Below, piece by piece: positions 1 through 6,193 of a DNA stretch of 6,597 bases. Under the pieces are notes generated by a model. It ran no database searches. It worked only from the letters and a program-made list of their open reading frames with translations, and was not told where the DNA came from. The DNA is taken from contig CP070828.1 in assembly GCA_020344715.1 (NCBI GenBank), positions 204,163-210,759 of the forward strand. The letters are read 5' to 3'. Position 1 is the stretch's first letter, and every line of letters begins with the position of its first letter. A program made the position numbers and the translations under genes. The stretch comes from Candidatus Bathyarchaeota archaeon (GTDB lineage Archaea > Thermoproteota > Bathyarchaeia > Bathyarchaeales > Bathyarchaeaceae).

Positions 1-554
1 TAGATGAGCACACCACCAGGTTTGTGCAAAGCCTCGAAAAGGACGACGTCGTGTCCAAGCTTGACCAAGTATGCTGCGGCTGTTAAACCTGCTGGGCCCG
101 CACCGACAATTGCGACTCTTCCTCCCGTGGAAGAGGGTCTCTGCGGAATTTCATAGCCTCGTTCTCTTTCTCGATCAGCCAAGAACCTCTCTATTCTTCC
201 AATAGAGACTGGGTCACCAACTTTTCCCATTGTGCAATTTGCTTGGCATTGCTCTTCTTGTGGGCAGACTCTGCCGCAGATGGCTGGGAGACTGTTCTTT
301 TCTTTGATTTTTCTTATCGCTTCGTCAAATTTGCGTTCTCTGACTAGACTGATGAATGTTGAGATGTCTACTTCCACTGGGCATCCTTGTATGCAGGGAG
401 CCTTTGCGCATTGCAGGCATCTTTCTGCTTCAGCCATGACTTGCTCCTCTGTATAGCCTTGTGCCACTTCGTTGAAGTTTTGACTGCGTTTTTTTGGGTC
501 TTGTTTGCGCATGGGGATGACTTCTTTCTTGAGCTTGGGTTTAGGTTTGCTCAT
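1..554 (-). CDS. gltA: NADPH-dependent glutamate synthase small-subunit-like / NfnB-like flavoprotein (partial, C-terminus beyond left edge)
   Basis: Only the first 184 residues lie in the window. The N-terminal iron-sulfur domain shows two cysteine sets, C46/C49/C54/C58 (CLQCAKAPCIQGCP) and C93/C97/C103/C107 (CGRVCPQEEQCQANC). A linker leads to the FAD-binding dinucleotide motif GAGPAG at 151-156. This order is typical of the glutamate synthase small subunit and of NfnB, the large subunit of NADH-dependent ferredoxin:NADP oxidoreductase. Full family members are roughly 460-480 residues, so about 60 percent is missing. The ATG at 554 is chosen because GAGGGAG lies 9 nt upstream; an inner ATG at 512 has no good site. 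The first 25 residues are rich in Lys and Arg. It starts 4 nt after the NfnA-like gene, the usual nfnA-nfnB order. An adjacent NfnA partner favours an NfnB role in cytoplasmic electron transfer between NADPH, NADH and ferredoxin over true glutamate synthesis, but this is inferred from context. Confidence 0.88.
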   Translation of the reverse strand, partial: MSKPKPKLKKEVIPMRKQDPKKRSQNFNEVAQGYTEEQVMAEAERCLQCAKAPCIQGCPVEVDISTFISLVRERKFDEAIRKIKEKNSLPAICGRVCPQEEQCQANCTMGKVGDPVSIGRIERFLADRERERGYEIPQRPSSTGGRVAIVGAGPAGLTAAAYLVKLGHDVVLFEALHKPGGVLI

Positions 555-558
555 TGGT

Positions 559-1377
559 TTATTCTCCCTCTTCGTGGAAAACAAAGGCGAGCTTTTCTTG
601 TGGAGTAAACATCTTCAGTCGAGCCATCAGCTCCTCAAAATCAACTTGGTGCCCATCAAAATCTGGACCGTCGACGCATGCAAACATTGTTTGATCACCC
701 ACAGTTACTCTGCAAGCTCCACACATTCCCATAGCGTCAACCATTATGGGAATTAGGTTCACAATTGTGGGTATGCCTTTGGAACGGGTAAGCTCTGAAA
801 CTGCTTTTAACGTCACAATGGGTCCCATGACTACTACGCGGTCAATCTTCTTTTTCTCAAGCAACTCTTTGAGAAAGGCTAGTCCTTTGTGACCTTTTGT
901 TCCGTCATCCGTGGTCACATAAAGCTCATCGCATATTTCTCGCATCTCTTTCTCGAAGATCAGTTGACCTTCGGTTCTCGCACCAACTACTCCGATGACG
1001 TTGTTGCCTGCTTCATGAAAGGCTCTAGCTTGAAAATGCAGAGGAGCCACCATCACACCGCCACCGACGCAAAGAACGGTTCCATAGTTTTCGATTTCAG
1101 CAGGCTTTCCTAGCGGACCCAATAGGTCAAAGATGTGGTCTCCTGCTTTTAGCTTTCCCAGCTTCTTGGTTGTTTTGCCGACTTCATGGCAGACCACCAC
1201 TATGGTTCCTTTTTCAATGGAGGCGTCAGCAATGGTGAGTGGAATTCTTTCCCCGTTGTCATCCACTCTTAGCATTACAAATTGCCCAGGTTTGGCCTTC
1301 GCGGCTATTTCCTGAGCTGCAAACTCGAACAGATTGGTGTGAGAAACCAGTTCTCTTTTCGTCAGTATCTTGTACAG
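559..1377 (-). CDS. nfnA: Ferredoxin-NADP+ reductase-like subunit, NfnA/SudB type, probable CTG start
   Basis: This 272-residue reading predicts a soluble FAD, NAD(P) and [2Fe-2S] protein. Residues 1-95 form the FAD-binding barrel with RIPLTIAD at 45-52. Residues 100-210 form the NAD(P)-binding domain with CVGGGVMVAPL at 103-113. The C-terminus has the family hallmark MCGACRV and FACVDGPDFDGH, giving C219, C222 and C234 as cluster ligands. D214 sits where PyrK has its first cysteine, and Nfn enzymes are known to use one Asp and three Cys. Start choice: the frame is closed by TGA at 1399-1401, and no ATG, GTG or TTG occurs before the ATG at 1275. That ATG would remove about 34 residues of the conserved barrel. 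CTG at 1377 gives the family-like beginning (M/L)YKILTKREL, 1 nt after the upstream stop and 8 nt after AAAGGGGG. Likely role: NAD(P)H-linked half of an Nfn- or Flx-like electron-transfer unit with the next gene. Function is clear at family level; the physiological partner is inferred. Confidence 0.87.
   Translation of the reverse strand: MYKILTKRELVSHTNLFEFAAQEIAAKAKPGQFVMLRVDDNGERIPLTIADASIEKGTIVVVCHEVGKTTKKLGKLKAGDHIFDLLGPLGKPAEIENYGTVLCVGGGVMVAPLHFQARAFHEAGNNVIGVVGARTEGQLIFEKEMREICDELYVTTDDGTKGHKGLAFLKELLEKKKIDRVVVMGPIVTLKAVSELTRSKGIPTIVNLIPIMVDAMGMCGACRVTVGDQTMFACVDGPDFDGHQVDFEELMARLKMFTPQEKLAFVFHEEGE
564..570 (-). promoter_or_regulatory. Ribosome binding site of the gltA/nfnB-like gene
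   Basis: The minus strand reads GAGGGAG here, 9 nt before the ATG at 554. The site lies inside the last codons of the upstream NfnA-like gene, which suggests coupled translation. It decides the start at 554 over the inner ATG at 512. Confidence 0.7.
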
Positions 1378-1378
1378 A

Positions 1379-3514
1379 CTAGTCGCCCCCTTTGGCTCTC
1401 AGAGGGTTTGGTCCAAGCCTTCGTATCTTCTCCACAAAAGTTGTCATCATAGTCGCAAACTTGCGCCCTTCAGATGATGACGCGAAGTCAATTTCAAGGC
1501 GGTTCGAATCGATGCCAAGGGCTCCCAGAGATTTCTTCATCACATCTACCCTGTCTTTCGCTTTCACGTTACCATCAGTGTAGTGACAGTCGCCTATGAG
1601 GCATCCAGTTATGATGACTCCATCAGCGCCATTCTGAAAGGCCTTTAGAACGTGAAGCACATCCACTCTGCCACTGCATGGAACCCTGATAATGCGGATG
1701 TTCGGCGGATATTGAATTCTCGAAACACCCGCAAGATCAGCAGCGCCATAGGAACACCATTGGCATGCAAAACATAATACTGTAGGCTCGAAGCTTTCGG
1801 TTGAACTCACAGGTTTTTTCGATCTGAACAGCGCTTCAATTGCTGCTACAATCTGCTGGTCTGTAAAGTGTTTGAGTTGCATGGCTGCCATTGGACATTC
1901 CGCTGCACAAACGCCACATCCCTTGCAATTAGCTTCGACGATGTTGGGTAATCCAAAGGGTCCAGCTTCAACAGCGTTGAAAATACATGAAACAACACAT
2001 GCGTCACAGTTGACACAGATGTTCTTGTCAACTGTCGCCTTGACGGCTCCGGCCTTTACCTTCTTGAGAGCCATCGGAATCCCAGCTCTAGAGGCAGTAG
2101 CATAGGCCTGAGTAATGCTCTCCGTCACATCTTTTGGTCCATGAGCAGTGCCGCAAACATATATGGCCTCTGATGCAAAGTCGACAGGCCTAAGTTTTGG
2201 ATGAGCTTCAAAGAAGAAGCCATCCATGCCTAGAGGCACTTTGAGTATGGGAGAGAGTCTTCTGCCATCTTCATGTTGAACAAGAGGAGTAGATAAGACA
2301 ACCAGACTACTATCTATTTTGATTTCGGCTCCCAAATAGGTGTCGTAAACTGTCACGGTTAGTTTTCCATCGGCACTTGTGGCGACCTTGGGAGGTTCGT
2401 CCGGATCGTAGCGGATGAAGCTGACGGAGTTCTCTCTAGCCTCACGGTAGAAATCTTCGTAATCTCCATAGGTTTGCAGGTCGCGGTACAGGATGACAAC
2501 CTCTGTGTCGGGATATAGTTTTCTGAGAAGGAGGGCATTGTTAAGGGCTACCATGCAACATATCCTTGAACAATACGTTCGACCTGTCTTTTCCCGGGCT
2601 CCGACACATTGGATCATAACAACTTGTCTTGGCTTCCTTAATTCACCTGTTTTGAGGAGCTGTTCAAGCTCAAGCTGGGTCACCACATTTTCATTTTCCT
2701 TGTAGCCATACATTCCAGCAGGCGTGAACGCATCAGCTCCGGTGGCTACGATTATCGTTCCTACATGGATTTGTTCGCATTCGTTTGAATCATTCTTTTG
2801 AAGCGTTACGTCGAAGTTTCCGATGAACCCTTTCACTTCTTGAACGAGATGTGATGTATGGAGGTGAATGTTAGCGTTGGCCTTCACAGCTGTAACGGCT
2901 TCTTGGAGAACCTCTGAGGCATCACGCTCTGTGGGTTGCAGCTTGTGCAGGTGCCTCAACATTCCGCCGAGTTCTGCTTCCTTCTCGATCAAGTGGACAT
3001 TAAAGCCTTGTCTCGCAAGGGAAATAGATGCAGTCATCCCAGCTATTCCGCCACCTATAACTAGGGCTGACTCGGTGATCTCGAGTTCTGGCTCTATCTG
3101 CGGTTCAAGGTAGCTAGCTCTTGCGACAGCCATTCTGATGAGGTCTTTGGCTTTTTCGGTTGCTTCTTTTGGAAAGTGCATGTGAACCCATGAAGACTGT
3201 TCGCGGATGTTGACCATTTCGAAAAGGTACTTGTTCAACCCCGCCTCTTCGCATGCCTTTCTAAATAAGGGTTCGTGTGTTGCAGGCGTGCACGAGGCAA
3301 CTATCACGCGGTTCAGGCCGCAATTGCCTATACTTTCTTTGATGATGTCCAATCCTGCGGATGAACACATGTAAAGGTTTTCCTCAGCGCAAACAACGGC
3401 CGGCAGTGTTTGGGCATACGCCACAACAGCGGGTATGTCAATCACTCCGCCAATGTTGAAACCGCAGTGGCAGATAAAAACTCCAATCCTTATATCTTCT
3501 TTTTTCTTTGCCAT
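1379..3514 (-). CDS. hdrA: HdrA-like iron-sulfur flavoprotein fused to an MvhD domain (QmoB-like)
   Basis: This 711-residue protein joins two electron-transfer families. Residues 1-135 form the HdrA N-terminal domain with cysteines C15, C17, C42, C50, C65 and C75. Residues 148-480 form the FAD-binding thioredoxin-reductase-like core with GGGIAG at 154-159, IQCVGAR at 301-307 and YCSRICC at 314-320. Residues 495-550 carry two [4Fe-4S] ferredoxin motifs (C500/C503/C506/C510 and C530/C533/C536/C540). Residues 577-711 are an MvhD/FrhD-type domain with CFACQWCSYG at 581-590, C613 and GCLIGDCHYTDGN at 637-649. The ferredoxin module usually inserted in the HdrA core is absent. HdrA flavin bifurcates electrons in methanogens, and MvhD is the link to the electron donor module; QmoB of sulfate reducers has this fusion. 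No membrane segments or signal peptide are visible, so it should be cytoplasmic. The ATG is supported by GGAGG 8 nt upstream. It starts 4 nt after the short HdrA stop and ends 1 nt before nfnA. The family is certain; the substrate is unknown. Confidence 0.95.
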   Translation of the reverse strand: MAKKKEDIRIGVFICHCGFNIGGVIDIPAVVAYAQTLPAVVCAEENLYMCSSAGLDIIKESIGNCGLNRVIVASCTPATHEPLFRKACEEAGLNKYLFEMVNIREQSSWVHMHFPKEATEKAKDLIRMAVARASYLEPQIEPELEITESALVIGGGIAGMTASISLARQGFNVHLIEKEAELGGMLRHLHKLQPTERDASEVLQEAVTAVKANANIHLHTSHLVQEVKGFIGNFDVTLQKNDSNECEQIHVGTIIVATGADAFTPAGMYGYKENENVVTQLELEQLLKTGELRKPRQVVMIQCVGAREKTGRTYCSRICCMVALNNALLLRKLYPDTEVVILYRDLQTYGDYEDFYREARENSVSFIRYDPDEPPKVATSADGKLTVTVYDTYLGAEIKIDSSLVVLSTPLVQHEDGRRLSPILKVPLGMDGFFFEAHPKLRPVDFASEAIYVCGTAHGPKDVTESITQAYATASRAGIPMALKKVKAGAVKATVDKNICVNCDACVVSCIFNAVEAGPFGLPNIVEANCKGCGVCAAECPMAAMQLKHFTDQQIVAAIEALFRSKKPVSSTESFEPTVLCFACQWCSYGAADLAGVSRIQYPPNIRIIRVPCSGRVDVLHVLKAFQNGADGVIITGCLIGDCHYTDGNVKAKDRVDVMKKSLGALGIDSNRLEIDFASSSEGRKFATMMTTFVEKIRRLGPNPLRAKGGD
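1386..1393 (-). promoter_or_regulatory. Candidate ribosome binding site supporting the CTG start of nfnA
   Basis: The minus strand reads AAAGGGGG, 8 nt before the CTG at 1377, within the last codons of the HdrA-MvhD gene. It is purine-rich but not a perfect Shine-Dalgarno match. Its spacing fits initiation at CTG and not at the ATG at 1275. Confidence 0.45.
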
Positions 3515-3518
3515 TCGA

Positions 3519-4832
3519 CTATCCTCCGGTAATAGTGGATATAGCTATCTCCGCGGCTCTAGCTGCCGCGGCGCTGGCTTGCGTTACTGACTCAGCAATA
3601 TCTTTTGGACCTTGACAGTATCCGCAGACAAAGACTCCTTCCACGTTTGTTTCAACAGGCATAAGCAGAGAGTCTTTCGTTTCAAAAAAACCGTACTCGT
3701 TTAATCCGATATTAAGAATCTCCGCCAGGTGTTTGTTGTCTTCTCTTGGCATCAATGCTGGACACAGCACGACCAAATCAGCACGCAGCTCACTGAGTTT
3801 TCCTTCCGCGATATTCTCGTATCGAATCAAAAGATCCTTTGTCGTCGGGTCCTCTACGATTAAGGCCACCCGTCCATTAACGTATTTGACTTTTCTTTCG
3901 TCTCTAGCTGTGTTGACGAATTCTTGAAACCGTTTTCCGAAGACTCTTAGATCGGTGTATAGAATATAGACCTCACAAGTAGGTTCGTGTTCCCTGATCA
4001 AAATTGCCTCTTTTGTTGCGTACATGCAGCACACGCTGGAGCAGTACGGCAACCCTTTCTGCAAGGCTCTTGAGCCAACACACTGTATAAAAGCAATCCT
4101 GCGTGGATGCTTGCTACTTGAAGGAGTCAATAGCTCTCCGCGGGTTGGTCCTGATGCGTTTATGAGTCTTTCAAGTTCTAGCGACAAGAGAACGTTCTTG
4201 TATCGTTTATAGCCGTACTCGCTTATCGATGCTGGATCGTAGAGCTTTAGACCTGTGGCCAATATTATACTTGCAACGTCAAGTGTTGTCTCTTCACGCT
4301 TCTGGTTGAAGTTGATTGCATGAGCTGGGCAGAATTTCTCGCATACTTTGCACACTCCTTTCTGGAAATACAAGCAGCGGTCTTCGTCTATAGCAGTTAT
4401 GCGGGGTACTGCTTGAGGAAAGGTCATGTAGATGGCTTTTCGCGTTCCCATGCCCATGTCGAATTCGCTGGGTACCTTGACAGGACACTTTTCAGCGCAC
4501 ACACCGCAACCAGTACATTTGTCATCGTCAACAAACCTAGGGTTTTTCACAATTTTGACCTTGAAGTCCCCCGCAGACCCAGCAACTTCTTGGACTTCTG
4601 AACACGTGAGCAGGTTAATATTTGGGTGACGAAAACACTCAATCATCTTTGGGGCTAGTATGCATATTGAACAGTCCATTGTTGGGAATGTTTTATCAAG
4701 CTGTGCCATTCGTCCTCCAATGCTTGGAGATTTCTCGACAAGATAGACCCTAGAGCCGCGGTTGGCGAGATCCAGAGATGCTTGCATCCCAGCTATGCCT
4801 CCGCCAACCACAAGTACTGCGTTATTGTTCAA
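3519..4832 (-). CDS. hdrA: Short HdrA-like iron-sulfur flavoprotein (QmoA-like), probable TTG start
   Basis: Read from TTG at 4832 the protein has 437 residues and begins directly with the FAD-binding fold, GGGIAG at 10-15. It lacks the HdrA N-terminal domain, the C-terminal ferredoxin domain and MvhD. It keeps the inserted ferredoxin module: MDCSIC (C54, C57), KCTGCGVCAEKCP (C106/C109/C112/C116) and a second set C153/C161/C164/C168. The core continues with IQCVGSR at 249-255, YCSSVCC at 263-269 and CGYCQGPKDI at 403-412. Short HdrA proteins beside an HdrA-MvhD fusion are known from QmoA/QmoB, soluble flavoproteins that pass electrons to or from a partner. An ATG at 4919 would add 29 residues of unrelated sequence, but a TATA-like element lies inside that stretch. 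GAGG 8 nt before the TTG also favours the shorter form. It is the first gene of the minus-strand operon. The family call is firm; the QmoA likeness rests on architecture and neighbour only. Confidence 0.93.
   Translation of the reverse strand: MNNNAVLVVGGGIAGMQASLDLANRGSRVYLVEKSPSIGGRMAQLDKTFPTMDCSICILAPKMIECFRHPNINLLTCSEVQEVAGSAGDFKVKIVKNPRFVDDDKCTGCGVCAEKCPVKVPSEFDMGMGTRKAIYMTFPQAVPRITAIDEDRCLYFQKGVCKVCEKFCPAHAINFNQKREETTLDVASIILATGLKLYDPASISEYGYKRYKNVLLSLELERLINASGPTRGELLTPSSSKHPRRIAFIQCVGSRALQKGLPYCSSVCCMYATKEAILIREHEPTCEVYILYTDLRVFGKRFQEFVNTARDERKVKYVNGRVALIVEDPTTKDLLIRYENIAEGKLSELRADLVVLCPALMPREDNKHLAEILNIGLNEYGFFETKDSLLMPVETNVEGVFVCGYCQGPKDIAESVTQASAAAARAAEIAISTITGG
3523..3527 (-). promoter_or_regulatory. 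Ribosome binding site of the HdrA-MvhD gene
   Basis: The minus strand reads GGAGG, 8 nt before the ATG at 3514. It overlaps the last codons of the short HdrA gene (stop TAG at 3519-3521), a typical arrangement for coupled translation. Confidence 0.75.
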
Positions 4833-4840
4833 GGTGATTT

Positions 4841-4844
4841 CCTC
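4841..4844 (-). promoter_or_regulatory. Ribosome binding site deciding the TTG start of the short hdrA
   Basis: The minus strand reads GAGG (in ATGAGG), 8 nt before TTG at 4832. The resulting protein starts with NNNAVLVVGGG, the usual beginning of a short HdrA, and drops 29 residues that overlap the candidate promoter. Confidence 0.55.
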
Positions 4845-4888
4845 ATGTCTGTCTGCATGTTTTAGAAAGAAAGGCGTATGTATGTTCC

Positions 4889-4908
4889 TATAAATAAATA
4901 TCGTTTCG
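4889..4908 (-). promoter_or_regulatory. Candidate archaeal promoter (BRE plus TATA box) of the hdrA-nfn operon
   Basis: The minus strand reads CGAAA at 4908-4904, then an AT-rich run ending in TTTATA at 4894-4889. This matches a B recognition element followed by a TATA box, although the spacing between the two is a little loose. A start of transcription about 25 nt downstream would fall near 4866, leaving a leader of roughly 33 nt before TTG 4832 with room for its GAGG site. I see no convincing bacterial -35/-10 pair, but cannot exclude one. Confidence 0.5.
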
Positions 4909-4921
4909 AACAGAATCATTT

Positions 4922-4976
4922 CAGAATTCGGCAGGAACGGCTTAGCTATCCAATATGATGGTAGAGACGAATTCTG
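4922..4976. repeat. 9-bp perfect inverted repeat upstream of the hdrA promoter
   Basis: CAGAATTCG at 4922-4930 is matched by its exact reverse complement CGAATTCTG at 4968-4976, with 37 bp between. A further CAGAAT at 4911-4916 stands 11 bp, about one helical turn, from the CAGAAT of the left arm. The set lies just upstream of the candidate promoter on the minus strand, where a regulator could bind. No regulator is known, and a chance origin is possible. Confidence 0.4.
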
Positions 4977-5177
4977 TGCCTAGGGATTCGAGCGATTGCC
5001 GCCATGATGGGTCGCACGCCGGATCAAACTATTTGGCTAATCCTTCAGCAAGGTTTCAAGCGCATCCATCGAGGCTGGGTTCTACTGCTCCAAATTTCTC
5101 ACTACTCATTGATCCTCGGTGTTTTGTGAAGAAACTTGTGTTTGACCTTTGAAGTATGATGAATTTGAGATTGTGGA

Positions 5178-5221
5178 CTGCAAATTTTTGAATTGCAGGA
5201 TTACTGCAGATCATCAATGAT
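5178..5221. repeat. Cluster of CTGCA-type inverted repeats upstream of the aldolase promoter
   Basis: CTGCAA at 5178-5183 pairs with TTGCAG at 5193-5198 across 9 bp. The palindrome CTGCAG follows at 5204-5209. Then ATCAT-CA-ATGAT at 5210-5221 forms a small inverted repeat whose last base is the first base of the TATA element. The arrangement, immediately upstream of and touching the core promoter, is compatible with operator sites. The arms are short, so this is suggestive only. Confidence 0.35.
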
Positions 5222-5226
5222 TTATA
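5221..5226 (+). promoter_or_regulatory. Candidate TATA box of the aldolase-phosphofructokinase operon
   Basis: TTTATA is centred about 35 nt before the ATG at 5258. An archaeal TATA box places transcription start about 25-27 nt downstream, near 5250, giving a leader of only about 8 nt. That is a short-leader arrangement common in archaea and agrees with the lack of a good Shine-Dalgarno site before this ATG. A clear BRE is not visible. Confidence 0.45.
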
Positions 5227-5257
5227 GGGAAGTCCATGTATGTAGCTTTTGATTGAG

Positions 5258-6175
5258 ATGTTGTTGACCAATAAAGAGATTTTAGCTTCAGCAGAGGCTG
5301 GGAAGTATGCGGTAGGAGCTTTCAATATTCACAATTTGGAAAGCCTCCAAGCGGCTGCTACGGCTGCTCAAGAGGAAAACTCTCCGGTGATAGTGGCTGT
5401 GACGCCGAGTGCGATCAAATATGCTGGTTTAGGCTATCTTGCCGAAGTTGCGAAGACGGCAGCTCAATCTTCGTCTTTGTCCATGTCGCTGCACCTTGAT
5501 CATGGAAAAGACATCGATACCATTGTGAAGTGTGTGGATGCAGGGTTTACATCTGTTATGATTGATGGTTCGCATCTCAGCTTTGAGGAGAACATTGCTC
5601 TGACGAAGGAGGTTGTTGACTTGGCTCATCCAAGAAAAGCAGCTGTGGAGGCAGAACTTGGGAGACTCGCTGGGTTTGAAGAGATTGCGGTTGAGAGGAG
5701 AGAAGCTGCGCTCACTGATCCCCAAGCCGCGCGTGAATTTGTTAGACGCACAAGCGTCGATGCCCTTGCAGTGGCGATTGGCACTTCACATGGTGCTTAT
5801 AAATTCAAAGGCGAGCCCAAACTGGACTACAAGCGGTTAACTGAGATTAAGGAAAAAGTTAGCGTCCCTCTGGTTTTGCATGGAGCCTCTGGGGTCCCAG
5901 CATGGATAGTTAGAAAAGCCACAAAATATGGAGCAGAACTTGCCGGTGCAAAAGGCATGCCGGACGAAAGCATAAAGCAAGCTATAAGGTTGGGGGTGAC
6001 GAAGATTAACATAGACACCGACCTAAGACTTGCCTTCGCAGCTACGGTACGAGAGGTCTTGACCAGCACGCCAACAGAGTTTGACCCAAGGAAAATTCTA
6101 GGACCAGCGAGAGAAGCCATGAAAGAGGTTGTGAGAGGCAAAATGCGTCTGTTTGATAGTTCGGGCAGAGCCTAG
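5258..6175 (+). CDS. fba: Class II (zinc-dependent) fructose-bisphosphate aldolase
   Basis: The 305-residue protein should cleave fructose 1,6-bisphosphate to glyceraldehyde 3-phosphate and dihydroxyacetone phosphate, or run in reverse, in the cytoplasm. The TIM-barrel family is shown by KYAVGAFNIHN at 16-26 and LHLDHGKD at 78-85 (catalytic D81, zinc ligand H82). Further motifs are VEAELGRLAG at 130-139 (E133 region), GTSHGAYKFKGEPKLDY at 175-191 (zinc ligand H178), VLHGASGVP at 206-214 (zinc ligand H208) and INIDTDLR at 250-257. All expected metal and phosphate-binding motifs are present, and the length is normal. The ATG at 5258 gives the usual start MLLTNKEIL; an upstream in-frame TTG at 5249 adds three residues but lies at or before the predicted transcription start. 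The phosphofructokinase gene follows after 18 nt. Related tagatose- or sedoheptulose-bisphosphate activity cannot be excluded from sequence. Class II aldolase is uncommon in classical archaea, which bears on the host question. Confidence 0.93.
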   Translation: MLLTNKEILASAEAGKYAVGAFNIHNLESLQAAATAAQEENSPVIVAVTPSAIKYAGLGYLAEVAKTAAQSSSLSMSLHLDHGKDIDTIVKCVDAGFTSVMIDGSHLSFEENIALTKEVVDLAHPRKAAVEAELGRLAGFEEIAVERREAALTDPQAAREFVRRTSVDALAVAIGTSHGAYKFKGEPKLDYKRLTEIKEKVSVPLVLHGASGVPAWIVRKATKYGAELAGAKGMPDESIKQAIRLGVTKINIDTDLRLAFAATVREVLTSTPTEFDPRKILGPAREAMKEVVRGKMRLFDSSGRA

Positions 6176-6181
6176 GTGCAT

Positions 6182-6189
6182 GAGGAGAG
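6182..6189 (+). promoter_or_regulatory. Ribosome binding site of the phosphofructokinase gene
   Basis: GAGGAGAG lies in the 18-nt gap after the aldolase stop, with its core 4-6 nt before the ATG at 6194. This strong site contrasts with the weak one before the aldolase and fits translation of an internal operon gene. Confidence 0.7.
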
Positions 6190-6193
6190 TAAG

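Larger units (their letters stand above)
4833..5257. other. Divergent intergenic region, no supported gene
   Basis: This 425 bp stretch separates the two clusters. It holds the candidate hdrA promoter at its left end and the candidate aldolase promoter at its right end, each accompanied by small inverted repeats. Open frames of 65 and 89 codons run through it, but neither has a recognisable domain, and the longer one continues antisense into the aldolase gene. The middle part, about 4980-5150, shows no clear tRNA, C/D-box RNA, riboswitch or terminator that I can support. Confidence 0.6.

Noticed and set aside
1..554. Assignment as a true glutamate synthase small subunit in nitrogen assimilation
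   Set aside because: No large glutamate synthase subunit is nearby and the neighbour is an NfnA-type reductase, so an NfnB-like role is preferred. The visible part alone cannot decide.
4983..4993. Minus-strand GCTCGAATCCC resembling a tRNA T-loop
   Set aside because: The flanking bases do not form a T stem, and no acceptor, D or anticodon arms could be found around it.
4955..5152. 65-codon plus-strand frame in the intergenic region
   Set aside because: No ribosome site that stands out, no recognisable motif, and a composition that looks non-coding. A small unknown protein cannot be fully excluded.
5156..5162. ATGATGA resembling a C box of an archaeal C/D guide RNA
   Set aside because: No CTGA D box occurs at a suitable distance downstream, so the C/D structure is not supported.
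5249..5257. TTG at 5249 as the aldolase start
   Set aside because: It has no ribosome site and lies at or before the transcription start predicted from the TATA element; ATG 5258 gives the standard family N-terminus.
5056..5325. 89-codon minus-strand frame across the intergenic region and the start of the aldolase
   Set aside because: No recognisable domain, runs antisense into a well-supported gene, and overlaps the candidate aldolase promoter.
5827..6141. 104-codon minus-strand frame inside the aldolase gene
   Set aside because: Antisense shadow of a conserved coding region without its own motifs or ribosome site.
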